In this document: in pieces, positions 25,442-34,273 of the stretch
Layout: each line of letters begins with the position of its first letter
Position numbering within the stretch: the stretch's first letter is position 1
Assembly (NCBI RefSeq): GCF_003269035.1
Contig: NZ_QLTK01000013.1
Coordinates: forward strand, 105,824-169,823
Reading direction: 5' to 3'
Length of the DNA stretch: 64,000 bases
DNA from: Paraburkholderia bryophila
Lineage (GTDB): Bacteria; Pseudomonadota; Gammaproteobacteria; Burkholderiales; Burkholderiaceae
Made by a program: the position numbers and the translations under genes
The notes under the pieces: model-generated
What the model saw: only the letters and a program-made list of their open reading frames with translations
What the model was told of the DNA's origin: nothing
Databases searched by the model: none

Positions 25442-25563
25442 CGGACGGGGTTCGGAGCGGGCTCCGGAAAGGACGGCGACTAGGGGAATGGGCTGATGCC
25501 CTGGTCAGAAGCACGTCGCGGGCCACCGTGGGTGGCGCGGACCGCGCGGCGGAGGCTGCGCCG

Positions 25564-26850
25564 CTAACGCTCCGTGGAACCGGAGTGTTTGTAGAAACCG
25601 CTCATCAGTTCAATGAGCGTGTCACGGTTTTCGCTGCTCGCGCGATTGAGCGCGTGCGTGGGTCCGTGGATCAGCTTGTTGGTGAGCGCTTGCGACAGCG
25701 CTTCGAGTACCGCAGCCGGATCGTCGCCGCGCGCGAGCATTTTCTGCGCACGCTCCACTTCGGCGCGACGCAGCACGTCGGCCTGCGTGTGCATATGGCG
25801 GATCACCGGCACGATGCTGCGCGCGTCGAGCCACTGCATGAAGTTCTGCACGCGCGTTTCGATGATCGCTTCGGCTTGCGCGACCGCGGCCTGACGCGAG
25901 GCATTGCCTTCGCGGACGATTGCACCGAGGTCGTCGACGGTGTACAGGAACACGTCTTCGAGCTTGCCGACTTCAGGTTCGATGTCGCGCGGAACCGCCA
26001 GATCGACCATGAAAATCGGCCGGTGACGACGCGCTTTCACCGCCCGTTCGACCGCACCCAGGCCGATGATCGGCAGGGTGGACGCCGTGCACGACACGAT
26101 GATGTCGAACTCGTGCATGCGCGTGGGCAGTTCCGACAACGGAATAGCACGGCCGTTAAAGCGTTCGGCGAGCCGCGTGCCGCGTTCGGCCGTACGGTTC
26201 GCGACCACCAGTTCGCGCGGCTGCTGTGCGGCGAAGTGCGTGGCGCACAGTTCGATCATTTCGCCCGCGCCGATGAACAGCACACGCTGGTTCGAGACCT
26301 TGTCGAAAATGCGCTGCGCGAGCCGCACGGCGGCCGCGGCCATGGAAACCGACTGCGCGCCGATTTCGGTGGTGCTGCGTACTTCCTTCGCGACGGCGAA
26401 GGTGCGCTGGAATAATTGGTTCAGATACGTGCCAAGCGCGCCGGCTTCTGACGCGGTGCGCACCGCGTCCTTCATTTGTCCGACGATTTGCGTCTCGCCC
26501 AACACCATCGAATCGAGGCCTGACGCGACGCGGAACGCGTGGCGCACCGCTTCCGATTGCGGCAGCGCGTAAACGTGCGGCGCGAGTTCGTCGATAGGCA
26601 GGTTGTGGTATTTCGACAGCCACTGGATCGCGGCTTCGCGCGCGGCCTGGTCGTCGGTGACGCAATAAAGCTCGGTGCGATTACAGGTGGACAAAATCGC
26701 CGCTTCCGGCGCCGTGCGGGCCGTACGACCGAGCCAGGCGCTCGTGAAGGTGTCCAGTGCAGGCTTGATCTGTTCGAGCGGAAACGCCACGCGTTCGCGC
26801 AAGGCGACAGGCGCAGTGTGGTGATTGATTCCGATCGTTAGAAGCTGCAT
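25564..26850 (-). CDS. hemA: Glutamyl-tRNA reductase
   Basis: A 428-residue enzyme of the C5 tetrapyrrole pathway, converting glutamyl-tRNA to glutamate-1-semialdehyde with NADPH. The catalytic cysteine is Cys56 in ILSTCNRTELY; the NADPH domain has RVLFIGAGEMIELCATHF. The C-terminal dimerisation helix ends with ELMSGFYKHSGS. A perfect TATAAT on the minus strand (26882-26877), without a good -35 box, may be its own promoter. prfA follows after 122 bp. Confidence 0.97.
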   Translation of the reverse strand: MQLLTIGINHHTAPVALRERVAFPLEQIKPALDTFTSAWLGRTARTAPEAAILSTCNRTELYCVTDDQAAREAAIQWLSKYHNLPIDELAPHVYALPQSEAVRHAFRVASGLDSMVLGETQIVGQMKDAVRTASEAGALGTYLNQLFQRTFAVAKEVRSTTEIGAQSVSMAAAAVRLAQRIFDKVSNQRVLFIGAGEMIELCATHFAAQQPRELVVANRTAERGTRLAERFNGRAIPLSELPTRMHEFDIIVSCTASTLPIIGLGAVERAVKARRHRPIFMVDLAVPRDIEPEVGKLEDVFLYTVDDLGAIVREGNASRQAAVAQAEAIIETRVQNFMQWLDARSIVPVIRHMHTQADVLRRAEVERAQKMLARGDDPAAVLEALSQALTNKLIHGPTHALNRASSENRDTLIELMSGFYKHSGSTER

Positions 26851-26913
26851 TTGGGGGAGCTATGGTTTAGCCCAACATTATAGCGTTTCCAAGATTCTTA
26901 CATTGGACGCGTG

Positions 26914-27636
26914 TCAACCCACTTCCACCGCGGCCTCTACTGGAGTTTCCAGCGGGATCGCGTCGAGCTGGTAGCCGTAGCCGTAAAGCGGCGTCAGACA
27001 GTAGCCGAGTTCCGGACGCAACTGCAATTTAGTGCGTACGCGCGACGCGTGCGTGTCGACCGTCCGCGACTTCAGGTCGCGGCGGCGCGCCCAGACGGTT
27101 TCGAGAATATGCGCGCGCGACACCGGACGAGACAGATTGTTGAATAACAGCAGCGCAAAGCGAAATTCTTTCGGCGTCAGCGTGACTGTTAGATTACGAA
27201 ATGTGACGGCTAGCGCGGCTGTGTCGAACGCGTAGCCGCCGATTACGTCGCGCCGCCGGTTGAGCGGCCGCCGCAAGCCGGCGCGACGCAGCACGGCGTC
27301 GACCCGCGCGAGCATTTCGGGACCGCGAACCGGCTTGCTGAGGCAGTCGTCGGCGCCGGCATGCAGCGCCGCGACGATCTGGCTTTCACGCGGCGCGGAC
27401 ATCAGCACGATCACCGGCAAGCCCGGCAGGACAACGCGAGCGCGCGGAATCACGTCTTCGGCCGGGTGGTCGCCGGCCCAGCTTTCGGTGATGAGAAGAT
27501 CGAAGAAATCGTCCGCGGCGTGCTTCAGGAACGGGGCGCTCGCGGTGAAGTGATAGCAGACGTGGCCGCCGGCAAAAATAAGCCGGCCAACCAGTTTGGC
27601 GTGCGGCAGGTCCGGCTCGATAAGGGCGATTCGCAT
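26914..27636 (-). CDS. OmpR-type response regulator with a non-canonical receiver domain
   Basis: A 240-residue two-domain protein. The receiver domain (1-120) keeps an acidic patch (Glu7, Asp9), Ser80 (VLMSAP) and Lys101 (CLSKPV). The expected phosphoacceptor Asp is replaced: the strand reads DLLITESWAG, with Glu51 at that site. A winged-helix DNA-binding domain follows (about 135-225, LTPKEFRFALLLFNNLSRPV, RTVDTHASRVRTKL). No histidine kinase gene is adjacent. It may be active without phosphorylation. It lies 63 bp upstream of hemA on the same strand. Confidence 0.88.
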   Translation of the reverse strand: MRIALIEPDLPHAKLVGRLIFAGGHVCYHFTASAPFLKHAADDFFDLLITESWAGDHPAEDVIPRARVVLPGLPVIVLMSAPRESQIVAALHAGADDCLSKPVRGPEMLARVDAVLRRAGLRRPLNRRRDVIGGYAFDTAALAVTFRNLTVTLTPKEFRFALLLFNNLSRPVSRAHILETVWARRRDLKSRTVDTHASRVRTKLQLRPELGYCLTPLYGYGYQLDAIPLETPVEAAVEVG

Positions 27637-27764
27637 GGCGCGCTTTCAGCGTGGCAATGACCGAGAACCGGGCATATTCGTAAGGCTTACAGCTTGCCTA
27701 ACATCACACCGACCCCTAAACTCAACCGCTATGCGGAAAGCGCCGTGCTGAACTTCTATAGTTA

Positions 27765-27813
27765 ATGAGACAAAAATGTTAGCTGCCCTGGTTCCTTGCG
27801 CCCATGAGACAAA
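27765..27813. repeat. Direct repeat ATGAGACAAA, 39 bp apart, upstream of the response regulator
   Basis: ATGAGACAAA occurs at 27765-27774 and 27804-27813; similarity continues for a few more bases. The two copies lie between the divergent response-regulator and small membrane-protein genes. OmpR-type proteins bind direct repeats, so these may be its sites. This is inference. Confidence 0.4.
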
Positions 27814-27840
27814 TCTGAAATCGCGCGGGGTCGGCTGCTA

Positions 27841-28095
27841 ATGGGGTGGCCCGGTGTGGTCGTCCTGGGGTTGGCGATCGGCCTCGCGGGCTGGTGGTTG
27901 CATCCGTTGCGCCGCTCGAGCCGCGCTCGTTGGTGGATGGCGCTGCTGGCCGGCGTGATAGGCGCCGCGGTCGCGCTCATGGCCGGCAATGTGACCGGCC
28001 TCTTTCATGATGGCGACACGCTCGAATGGCCGGTTTGCACCGCCGTTGCGTTGATCGCCGTTGCCGTGACGGTCGGCTCGCTTTCCCGTCGATGA
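27841..28095 (+). CDS. Small three-helix membrane protein, distantly GlsB/YeaQ-like
   Basis: 84 residues with three hydrophobic segments (about 4-20, 33-50 and 63-79), a Gly-rich central helix (LLAGVIGAAVALMAGNVTGLF) and a short charged loop. The pattern recalls transglycosylase-associated (GlsB/YeaQ/YmgE) proteins, but the match is weak. The start lacks a good ribosome site. It ends 19 bp before the aminopeptidase P start, so it may be co-transcribed with it. Confidence 0.6.
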   Translation: MGWPGVVVLGLAIGLAGWWLHPLRRSSRARWWMALLAGVIGAAVALMAGNVTGLFHDGDTLEWPVCTAVALIAVAVTVGSLSRR

Positions 28096-28114
28096 ATATT
28101 TGCAGGTGACTCTG

Positions 28115-29932
28115 ATGAACGCCCGACTTCCCGAAACATCCTCGATTCCCGAACGGCTCGCCACGTTGCGTGACGCAATGGCGCGCGAAGGCGTGGCCGC
28201 TTATCTCGTCCCGTCGGCGGATCCGCATCTTTCCGAATATCTGCCGGGGCGCTGGCAAGGCCGGCAGTGGCTATCGGGTTTTACCGGCTCGGCGGGCACG
28301 CTGATCGTCACGGCGGATTTTGCCGGTGTCTGGACCGATAGTCGCTATTGGGAACAGGCCAATGCGCAACTGGCCGGCACGACCGTTCAGTTGATGAAAA
28401 TGACCGGTGGCCAGCAGACCGCGCCGCATTTCGAGTGGCTCGCGCAGAACGTCGCGAGCGGCGGCACGGTAGGCGTGGACGGCGCGGTGCTCGGCGTGGC
28501 GGCGGCGCGCGCGCTGACGCTCGCGCTCGGCGCGCGCGGCGTGAAGCTGCGTACCGATGTCGATCTGTTCGACACGATCTGGCCGCAGCGTCCGTCGTTG
28601 CCGGCCGCCGCCGTGTTCGAACATGCCGCGCCGCATGCCGGCGTCGCGCGTGCTGACAAGCTGGCGCAGATTCGTCGCGCGATGGCGGAGAAGGGCGCGC
28701 AGTGGCACTTCATTTCCACGCTCGACGACCTCGCATGGCTGCTGAATCTGCGTGGCGCCGACGTCAGCTATAACCCGGTGTTCGTCGCGCATGCGTTGAT
28801 CGGTGCGGACGGCGCTTCGCTGTTCGTGTCGGACGGCAAGGTGCCGCAGGCGCTGGCCGACGCGTTGGCGCGCGACGGCATCAGCGTCAAGCCCTATGCG
28901 AAGGCGGCCGAGGCGCTGGCCAAGCTGCCCGACGGCAGCGCGCTGCTGATCGACCCGCGGCGGATCACCTACGGTTCGCTGCGATCGGTGCCGGGCACGG
29001 TCAAGGTGGTCGAGGCGGTCAATCCGTCCACGTTCTTCAAGTCGCGCAAAACAGAAGCCGAAGCCAAGCATGTGCGCGAAACCATGGAGCAGGACGGCGC
29101 GGCGCTCGCGGAATTTTTCGCGTGGTTGGAAAGCGCGCTGGCGCGCGGCGAGAGCCTCACCGAAATGACCATCGACGAACGTCTGACGGCGGCGCGCGCG
29201 CGTCGTCCGGGGTTCGTGTCGCTGAGCTTCGCGACGATCGCGGGCTTCAACGGGAACGGCGCGATGCCGCACTATCGCGCGACCGAGGCGTCGCATGCGG
29301 TGATAGAAGGCAACGGGTTGTTGCTGATCGATTCGGGCGCGCAATATTTGAGCGGCACGACTGACATCACCCGCGTCGTGCCGATCGGCACGATCAGCGA
29401 GGCGCAACGCCGCGATTTCACGATCGTGCTGAAAGGCACGATGGCGTTGTCGCGCGCGCAATTCCCGCGCGGCATCCGTTCGCCGATGCTCGACGCGATC
29501 GCCCGCGCGCCGATCTGGGAAGCCGGTGCCGACTACGGCCACGGCACTGGCCATGGCGTGGGCTATTTCCTGAACGTGCACGAAGGCCCGCAGGTGATTT
29601 CGCACTATGCGCCGGCCGAACCGTGGACCGCCATGGAAGAGGGCATGATCACCTCGGTCGAGCCGGGCATCTACCGGCCGGGCAAGTGGGGCGTACGGAT
29701 CGAAAATCTCGTGCTGAACGTGCCGGCTGAAAAAACCGAATTCGGCGATTTCCTCAAGTTCGAGACCTTGACGCTGTGCCCGATCGACACGCGCTGCCTC
29801 GATCTGTCGCTGCTGCGCGACGACGAACGCGCGTGGCTCAACGCGTATCACGAGACGGTGCGCACGCGCCTGTCGCCGCATGTTTCCGGCGACGCCAGGG
29901 CGTGGCTCGACCTGCGCACGCAACCCATCTAA
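28115..29932 (+). CDS. Xaa-Pro aminopeptidase (M24B), long form
   Basis: A 605-residue aminopeptidase P removing N-terminal residues before proline. The ATG at 28115 has AGGTGA upstream; an in-frame TTG at 28100 is less likely. Two N-terminal creatinase-like domains (about 15-320) precede the pita-bread catalytic domain. Dimetal ligands are Asp406 (LLIDSGAQY), Asp417 (GTTDITR), His480 (HGTGHGVGYF), Glu516 (SVEPGIY) and Glu530 (RIENLVL). The C-terminus is the three-domain eukaryote-like APP1 type. It is cytoplasmic; a HAD gene follows 39 bp downstream. Confidence 0.93.
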   Translation: MNARLPETSSIPERLATLRDAMAREGVAAYLVPSADPHLSEYLPGRWQGRQWLSGFTGSAGTLIVTADFAGVWTDSRYWEQANAQLAGTTVQLMKMTGGQQTAPHFEWLAQNVASGGTVGVDGAVLGVAAARALTLALGARGVKLRTDVDLFDTIWPQRPSLPAAAVFEHAAPHAGVARADKLAQIRRAMAEKGAQWHFISTLDDLAWLLNLRGADVSYNPVFVAHALIGADGASLFVSDGKVPQALADALARDGISVKPYAKAAEALAKLPDGSALLIDPRRITYGSLRSVPGTVKVVEAVNPSTFFKSRKTEAEAKHVRETMEQDGAALAEFFAWLESALARGESLTEMTIDERLTAARARRPGFVSLSFATIAGFNGNGAMPHYRATEASHAVIEGNGLLLIDSGAQYLSGTTDITRVVPIGTISEAQRRDFTIVLKGTMALSRAQFPRGIRSPMLDAIARAPIWEAGADYGHGTGHGVGYFLNVHEGPQVISHYAPAEPWTAMEEGMITSVEPGIYRPGKWGVRIENLVLNVPAEKTEFGDFLKFETLTLCPIDTRCLDLSLLRDDERAWLNAYHETVRTRLSPHVSGDARAWLDLRTQPI

Positions 29933-29971
29933 GCGCCGCGGCGAAGCGGCGTTCGTACGGAGAAAGAGTGC

Positions 29972-30595
29972 ATGGCGATCAAGGCAGTGGTGTTCGATTT
30001 CGGCGGCGTGCTGATCGATTGGAGTCCCGAGTATCTGTATCGCAAGCTGATTCCGGACGAAACCGAGCGCCGCTGGTTTCTGACGCATGTCTGTTCGATG
30101 GATTGGGTGATCCGGCAGGACGGCGGCCAGCCGATCGCCGAGGCCACCGACGAACTGATCGCGAAGTTTCCCGATCACGAGGCGCTGATCCGCGCGTTCT
30201 ACGAGCGCTGGCATGAGATGGTGGCCGGCGTGCTGGAACAGGGCGTGGCGTTGATGGAAAAGCTCGAAGCCGCCGAGGTGCCGCTGTTCGGGCTGACCAA
30301 CTGGTCGGCCGAGACCTTCCCGTACGCGTGGGAGCATTACCCGGTGCTGCGGCGGTTTCGCGACGTGGTCGTGTCGGGGCGGGTGGGACTGGCAAAGCCC
30401 GATCCGGCGATTTTCGCGGCCATGCTGGAGCGGATTCATGCGCAATTGCCGGGCATCGAGCCCGGCGAGCTGGTTTTCATCGACGACAATCAGAAGAATG
30501 CTGACGCCGCGACGGCGCTTGGCTGGCATGGCGTGCATCACACCAGCGTTGAACGGACGGAAGCGAAACTGCGCGAGCTGGGTTTGCCGGTTTAA
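29972..30595 (+). CDS. HAD-superfamily phosphatase, YihX-like
   Basis: A 207-residue HAD subfamily IA hydrolase. Motif 1 reads VVFDFGGVLIDW, where the second Asp of DxD is Gly as in YihX-type sugar phosphatases. Motif 2 is FGLTNWSAETF, motif 3 is GLAKPDPAIF and motif 4 is FIDDNQKNADAA. The cap is helical. E. coli YihX dephosphorylates glucose-1-phosphate; the substrate here is unproven. It follows aminopeptidase P by 39 bp and is likely co-transcribed. Confidence 0.88.
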   Translation: MAIKAVVFDFGGVLIDWSPEYLYRKLIPDETERRWFLTHVCSMDWVIRQDGGQPIAEATDELIAKFPDHEALIRAFYERWHEMVAGVLEQGVALMEKLEAAEVPLFGLTNWSAETFPYAWEHYPVLRRFRDVVVSGRVGLAKPDPAIFAAMLERIHAQLPGIEPGELVFIDDNQKNADAATALGWHGVHHTSVERTEAKLRELGLPV

Positions 30596-30707
30596 GTTGT
30601 TTTTTTAGAGGCGGCGCAGGCGTACCGGTTTCCACGCAGGCCCAAACAGAAGCAGGCCTGGCAAAAGCTAGCCGAGCGCGCCTCGCCTCCGTACTACAGC
30701 ATAGCGG

Positions 30708-31832
30708 CTACTGCCCCAGCAGACTCTTCAACGCGTTCCCCAAGCCTTTCACGGTTTCCCCAGCGCCTTTCGCCACGCCCTCGACGCTCACCCCCAGCGT
30801 CTTCGCGAAGTCCGCGCCGATCCGCTTGACGATGCCTTCCCGCACCGAAAACTTCGGATCGCGTAAATTGCCGTCCAATACGAAATGCAGCGTGATGTCG
30901 CCGTTGTGCGCTTTGAGCGCGGCAATGGCGGCCTTGGTCGGAATCGACATGAAGGTGTCGAGCGGATCGCCGCTGTCGGCGAGTTGCAGGTTATGAACAG
31001 TCACCGTACCGGGCGCATGCAACTGATAGTTGCGCACGGTCGACTCGACCGTCAGATCGACCGTACCGCCCGCGATCTGTGCTTTCGCGCCGGTCTTTTT
31101 CACCAGGTACGGATCGAGCATCGCGACATCGACGCCGCGTAGCGTGCTGGTGGTCTGTGAGTCCTTGGTGGCGATCTTGATCCAGCCGTTGAACGACACC
31201 GTGCCGGTATGCACCGGCCCTTTGATCGATCCCGTGAGGTCCACGTTGGTCGGTTCGGTGAGCGCGGGCAGATGCAAATGGTCGACGGTTGCGTTGGCGT
31301 TGCTCACCGTCACCTTGAAGGCCGGCGGCCCGACCGTCATGTCGTAGAAGTGGAAGTTGCCCTGTTCGAAGCGGATGTGATCGACCAGCTTTTCTCGGGG
31401 TGTCGCGGGCACGGCCGCACCGCTGGCCTGGTTGTCCGCCTGGTTCACCGATTGCCGCAGATTCGGCAGCAGACCAATAGTGCCGTCTTTCGCGCGCAGC
31501 ACGGCCATGTCGAAACCGCGCACCACCACGCTGCGCAAATGCATGCGCCGCGCGATCAGATCGCGAATGTCCGGAGTGAGCGTGATTTCGTCCGCCCGAA
31601 GCGGGTCGCCGGCGGGCCAGCCGGGCGGTGCCTTGAGGACGACATTGGTGAGATGAACCGAGGTGAGGCCGACATCGATACGCTCGGCGCTACCTAAAGG
31701 GCCGAGCGCCGCAATCACTCGCGCCTTCACTTCGCGTTGCGCGAATTGCAGCGCGCCGATTGCGACCACGATCAGCACCAGCAGCACGCCGCCCACGGCG
31801 ACGATCCAGCGCTTGCCCTTCGACATCGCCAT
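30708..31832 (-). CDS. AsmA/DUF748-like envelope protein
   Basis: 374 residues with one N-terminal transmembrane anchor (about 9-27) and a large periplasmic part rich in beta strands. It includes LRSVVVRGFDMAVLRAKDGT and IRFEQGNFHFYDMTVGPPA, patterns of AsmA-superfamily DUF748 proteins, and ends in an amphipathic Gly-rich tail. AsmA-like proteins take part in phospholipid traffic to the outer membrane in E. coli. The start has a strong GAGGAGG site. Exact role unknown. Confidence 0.75.
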   Translation of the reverse strand: MAMSKGKRWIVAVGGVLLVLIVVAIGALQFAQREVKARVIAALGPLGSAERIDVGLTSVHLTNVVLKAPPGWPAGDPLRADEITLTPDIRDLIARRMHLRSVVVRGFDMAVLRAKDGTIGLLPNLRQSVNQADNQASGAAVPATPREKLVDHIRFEQGNFHFYDMTVGPPAFKVTVSNANATVDHLHLPALTEPTNVDLTGSIKGPVHTGTVSFNGWIKIATKDSQTTSTLRGVDVAMLDPYLVKKTGAKAQIAGGTVDLTVESTVRNYQLHAPGTVTVHNLQLADSGDPLDTFMSIPTKAAIAALKAHNGDITLHFVLDGNLRDPKFSVREGIVKRIGADFAKTLGVSVEGVAKGAGETVKGLGNALKSLLGQ

Positions 31833-32007
31833 GCTTACGCCTCCTCGTCACCGCGCGCCGCGGTGTGGCTATCGCCGGTTTTTGAGCGCGTGGCCTCGCG
31901 CTGATCGTGGCACGCAATACGTGTGCCTTGCGGCCGCGTGCTCGACAAAACAATAAGATCGACCAGGCGGTCCGTCTGCTCGACGAACCGCCCGCCCACC
32001 CAACACC

Positions 32008-33672
32008 TTAGCGTGCGATCGGCTTGTAACGCAGACGCTTCGGCCGGGCGGCTTCTTCGCCGAGACGCGCGCGCTTGTCCGCTTCGTATTCCTGGTAGTT
32101 ACCGTCGAAGAACGTGATTTGCGAGTCACCTTCGAACGCGAGAATGTGCGTCGCGATCCGGTCGAGGAACCAGCGATCGTGCGAGATCACCAGCACCGAA
32201 CCCGCGAACTCGAGCAAAGCGTCTTCCAGCGCGCGCAGCGTTTCGACGTCGAGGTCGTTAGACGGTTCGTCCAGCAGCAGCACGTTGCCGCCCGCGATCA
32301 GCGTCTTGGCCAGATGCAGACGACCGCGCTCACCGCCCGACAGGTTGCCGACCAGCTTCTGCTGATCGCCGCCCTTGAAGTTGAAGCGGCCGATATACGC
32401 GCGCGACGGCGTTTCGTACTTGCCCACTGTCAGCACGTCCGCACCGCCGGCGATTTCGTCGAACACGGTTTTCGAGCCGTCCAGCGCGTCGCGGCTCTGA
32501 TCCACGTACGCGAGCTTGACGGTCGGGCCTTGCACGATTTCGCCCGAATCCGGCTGTTCGCGGCCGGTCAGCATGCGGAACAGCGTAGACTTACCGGCAC
32601 CGTTCGGGCCGATGATGCCGACAATTGCACCCGCCGGAATCTTGAAGCTGACGTTGTCGAGCAGCAGACGGTCGCCGTACGACTTGCTGACGTTCTTGAA
32701 CTCGATTACTTCATTGCCGAGACGATCGCCGACCGGGATGAAGATTTCCGAGGTTTCATTGCGCTTCTGGTAGTCCTGGCTGTTCAGTTCCTCGAAACGG
32801 GCGATACGCGCCTTCGACTTCGCCTGACGGCCCTTCGGGTTCTGACGGACCCACTCCAGTTCCTTCTTGATCGCCTTCTGACGCGCCGATTCCGACGACT
32901 CTTCCTGCTTCAGGCGCTCTTCCTTCTGGTCGAGCCAACTGCTGTAGTTGCCCTTCCACGGAATGCCGTGGCCGCGGTCGAGTTCGAGAATCCACTCGGC
33001 GGCGTTATCCAGGAAGTAGCGGTCGTGGGTCACGGCGACCACAGTGCCCGGGAAGCGCGTCAGGAACTGTTCGAGCCAGTCGACCGATTCCGCGTCCAGG
33101 TGGTTGGTCGGTTCGTCCAGCAGCAGCATGTCCGGCTTTTCGAGCAGCAGCTTGCACAGCGCGACGCGGCGCTTCTCACCGCCCGACAGATGCTCGATTT
33201 TGGCGTCCCACGCCGGCAGGCGCAGCGCGTCGGCGGCGATTTCGATCTGCTGTTCGGCGTTGCCGTCCGACGTGGCGAGGATCGCTTCGTACTTGGCCTG
33301 TTCGGCGGCGAGCGCGTCGAAGTCGGCGTCTTCTTCTGCGTAAGCCGCGTAGATTTCGTCGAGTTTCTTCTGCGCGTTGAAGACGTCGCCGAGGCCTTCC
33401 TCGACGGCTTCACGCACCGTCTTGTTCGGGTCCAGTTGCGGTTCCTGCGGCAGATAGCCGATGTTCAGGTTCGGCATGGGCGTGGCTTCGCCCTCGATCT
33501 CCTTATCCACACCGGCCATGATGCGGATCAGCGTCGACTTGCCCGAGCCGTTCAGGCCGAGCAGGCCGATCTTCGCGCCGGGGAAAAACGACAGCGAGAT
33601 GTCCTTCAGGATTTGACGCTTGGGCGGCACGATCTTGCCGACCCGGTTCATGGTGAAGACGTATTGGGCCAT
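32008..33672 (-). CDS. ettA: Energy-dependent translational throttle protein EttA (ABC-F)
   Basis: A 554-residue ABC-F protein with two ATPase domains and no membrane part. Domain 1 Walker A is GLNGSGKST (39-47); domain 2 has GPNGAGKST; both have LSGGE signature motifs and LLLDEP Walker B. EttA binds the ribosomal E site and gates entry into elongation according to ATP level. The start at 33672 gives MAQYVFTMNRVGKIVPPK; the upstream open frame is not conserved. Single gene. Confidence 0.96.
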   Translation of the reverse strand: MAQYVFTMNRVGKIVPPKRQILKDISLSFFPGAKIGLLGLNGSGKSTLIRIMAGVDKEIEGEATPMPNLNIGYLPQEPQLDPNKTVREAVEEGLGDVFNAQKKLDEIYAAYAEEDADFDALAAEQAKYEAILATSDGNAEQQIEIAADALRLPAWDAKIEHLSGGEKRRVALCKLLLEKPDMLLLDEPTNHLDAESVDWLEQFLTRFPGTVVAVTHDRYFLDNAAEWILELDRGHGIPWKGNYSSWLDQKEERLKQEESSESARQKAIKKELEWVRQNPKGRQAKSKARIARFEELNSQDYQKRNETSEIFIPVGDRLGNEVIEFKNVSKSYGDRLLLDNVSFKIPAGAIVGIIGPNGAGKSTLFRMLTGREQPDSGEIVQGPTVKLAYVDQSRDALDGSKTVFDEIAGGADVLTVGKYETPSRAYIGRFNFKGGDQQKLVGNLSGGERGRLHLAKTLIAGGNVLLLDEPSNDLDVETLRALEDALLEFAGSVLVISHDRWFLDRIATHILAFEGDSQITFFDGNYQEYEADKRARLGEEAARPKRLRYKPIAR

Positions 33673-33903
33673 TTGTTCACAATAGACGTTGACGACGCCG
33701 GCGGCGTAGGGGCGGGCGTCGCGGGGTGGATGGGTAATCGGTGTTGTGGCCGGGCGGAGCGCCCGGCGCCGGCCGGCGCGGCATCGAACGCGATGTCGTC
33801 GCGCGACGCCCCGCGCACGGGCGGGTTCTTCAGGTGGCATTGTACTTCGGCGAATGGGCGGGACGGCAGGGGCTGTCCGTTCGGCCAGGGTCGCCTCGGA
33901 CGC

Positions 33904-34206
33904 TCAGAGCCAGTCGGCCACGCCGCCGTGCCGCGAACAGGTGCCGGGGCGATGCCGGCTGAAACTGTAGGTACCGTCGCGGCAACGTGCGCTCGCGCCC
34001 TCGGGCGCCTTGCCGGACAGCGAGCGGGCCGGCGCGTGGACGGTGTTGCCGTCGCGATTCGTGTAGGTATTGTGGTTGCTGAGGTTCGCTTCGTCGGGCG
34101 TCGTGCCGGGCGGCACATACGCGAACGCGGACGACAGGCTGAACAGCAGCACCGTGGCGACGGCCGCGCCGCGGCGAAAGATTTGATTGAAGGCGATGCC
34201 TTGCAT
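33904..34206 (-). CDS. Small secreted protein, DUF3761-like
   Basis: 100 residues. A Sec signal peptide (about 1-29, ending AFA) precedes a mature domain with YTNRDGNTVHAPARSLSGKA, then ARCRDGTYSFSRHRPGTCSR and HGGVADWL. Two cysteines flank the motif, probably forming a disulfide. This is the pattern of DUF3761 periplasmic proteins of unknown role. It stands alone between ettA and ugpC; the 231-bp gap to ettA shows nothing definite. Confidence 0.8.
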   Translation of the reverse strand: MQGIAFNQIFRRGAAVATVLLFSLSSAFAYVPPGTTPDEANLSNHNTYTNRDGNTVHAPARSLSGKAPEGASARCRDGTYSFSRHRPGTCSRHGGVADWL

Positions 34207-34273
34207 GGTCTCTCAAGTCGTTGTTATGCCGGCCGCGCCTGAGCGCGCGACCGTGCTTGCGGCAAGCCGAAGC

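Noticed and set aside
28271..30541. Very long minus-strand open frame opposite aminopeptidase P and the HAD gene
   Set aside because: Arg/His/Gln-rich translation without any family motif; the plus-strand genes have full catalytic motifs. It is a GC-rich shadow frame.
32119..34242. Long plus-strand frame opposite ettA
   Set aside because: Composition is typical of antisense to a GC-rich gene; EttA on the other strand has both complete ABC domains.
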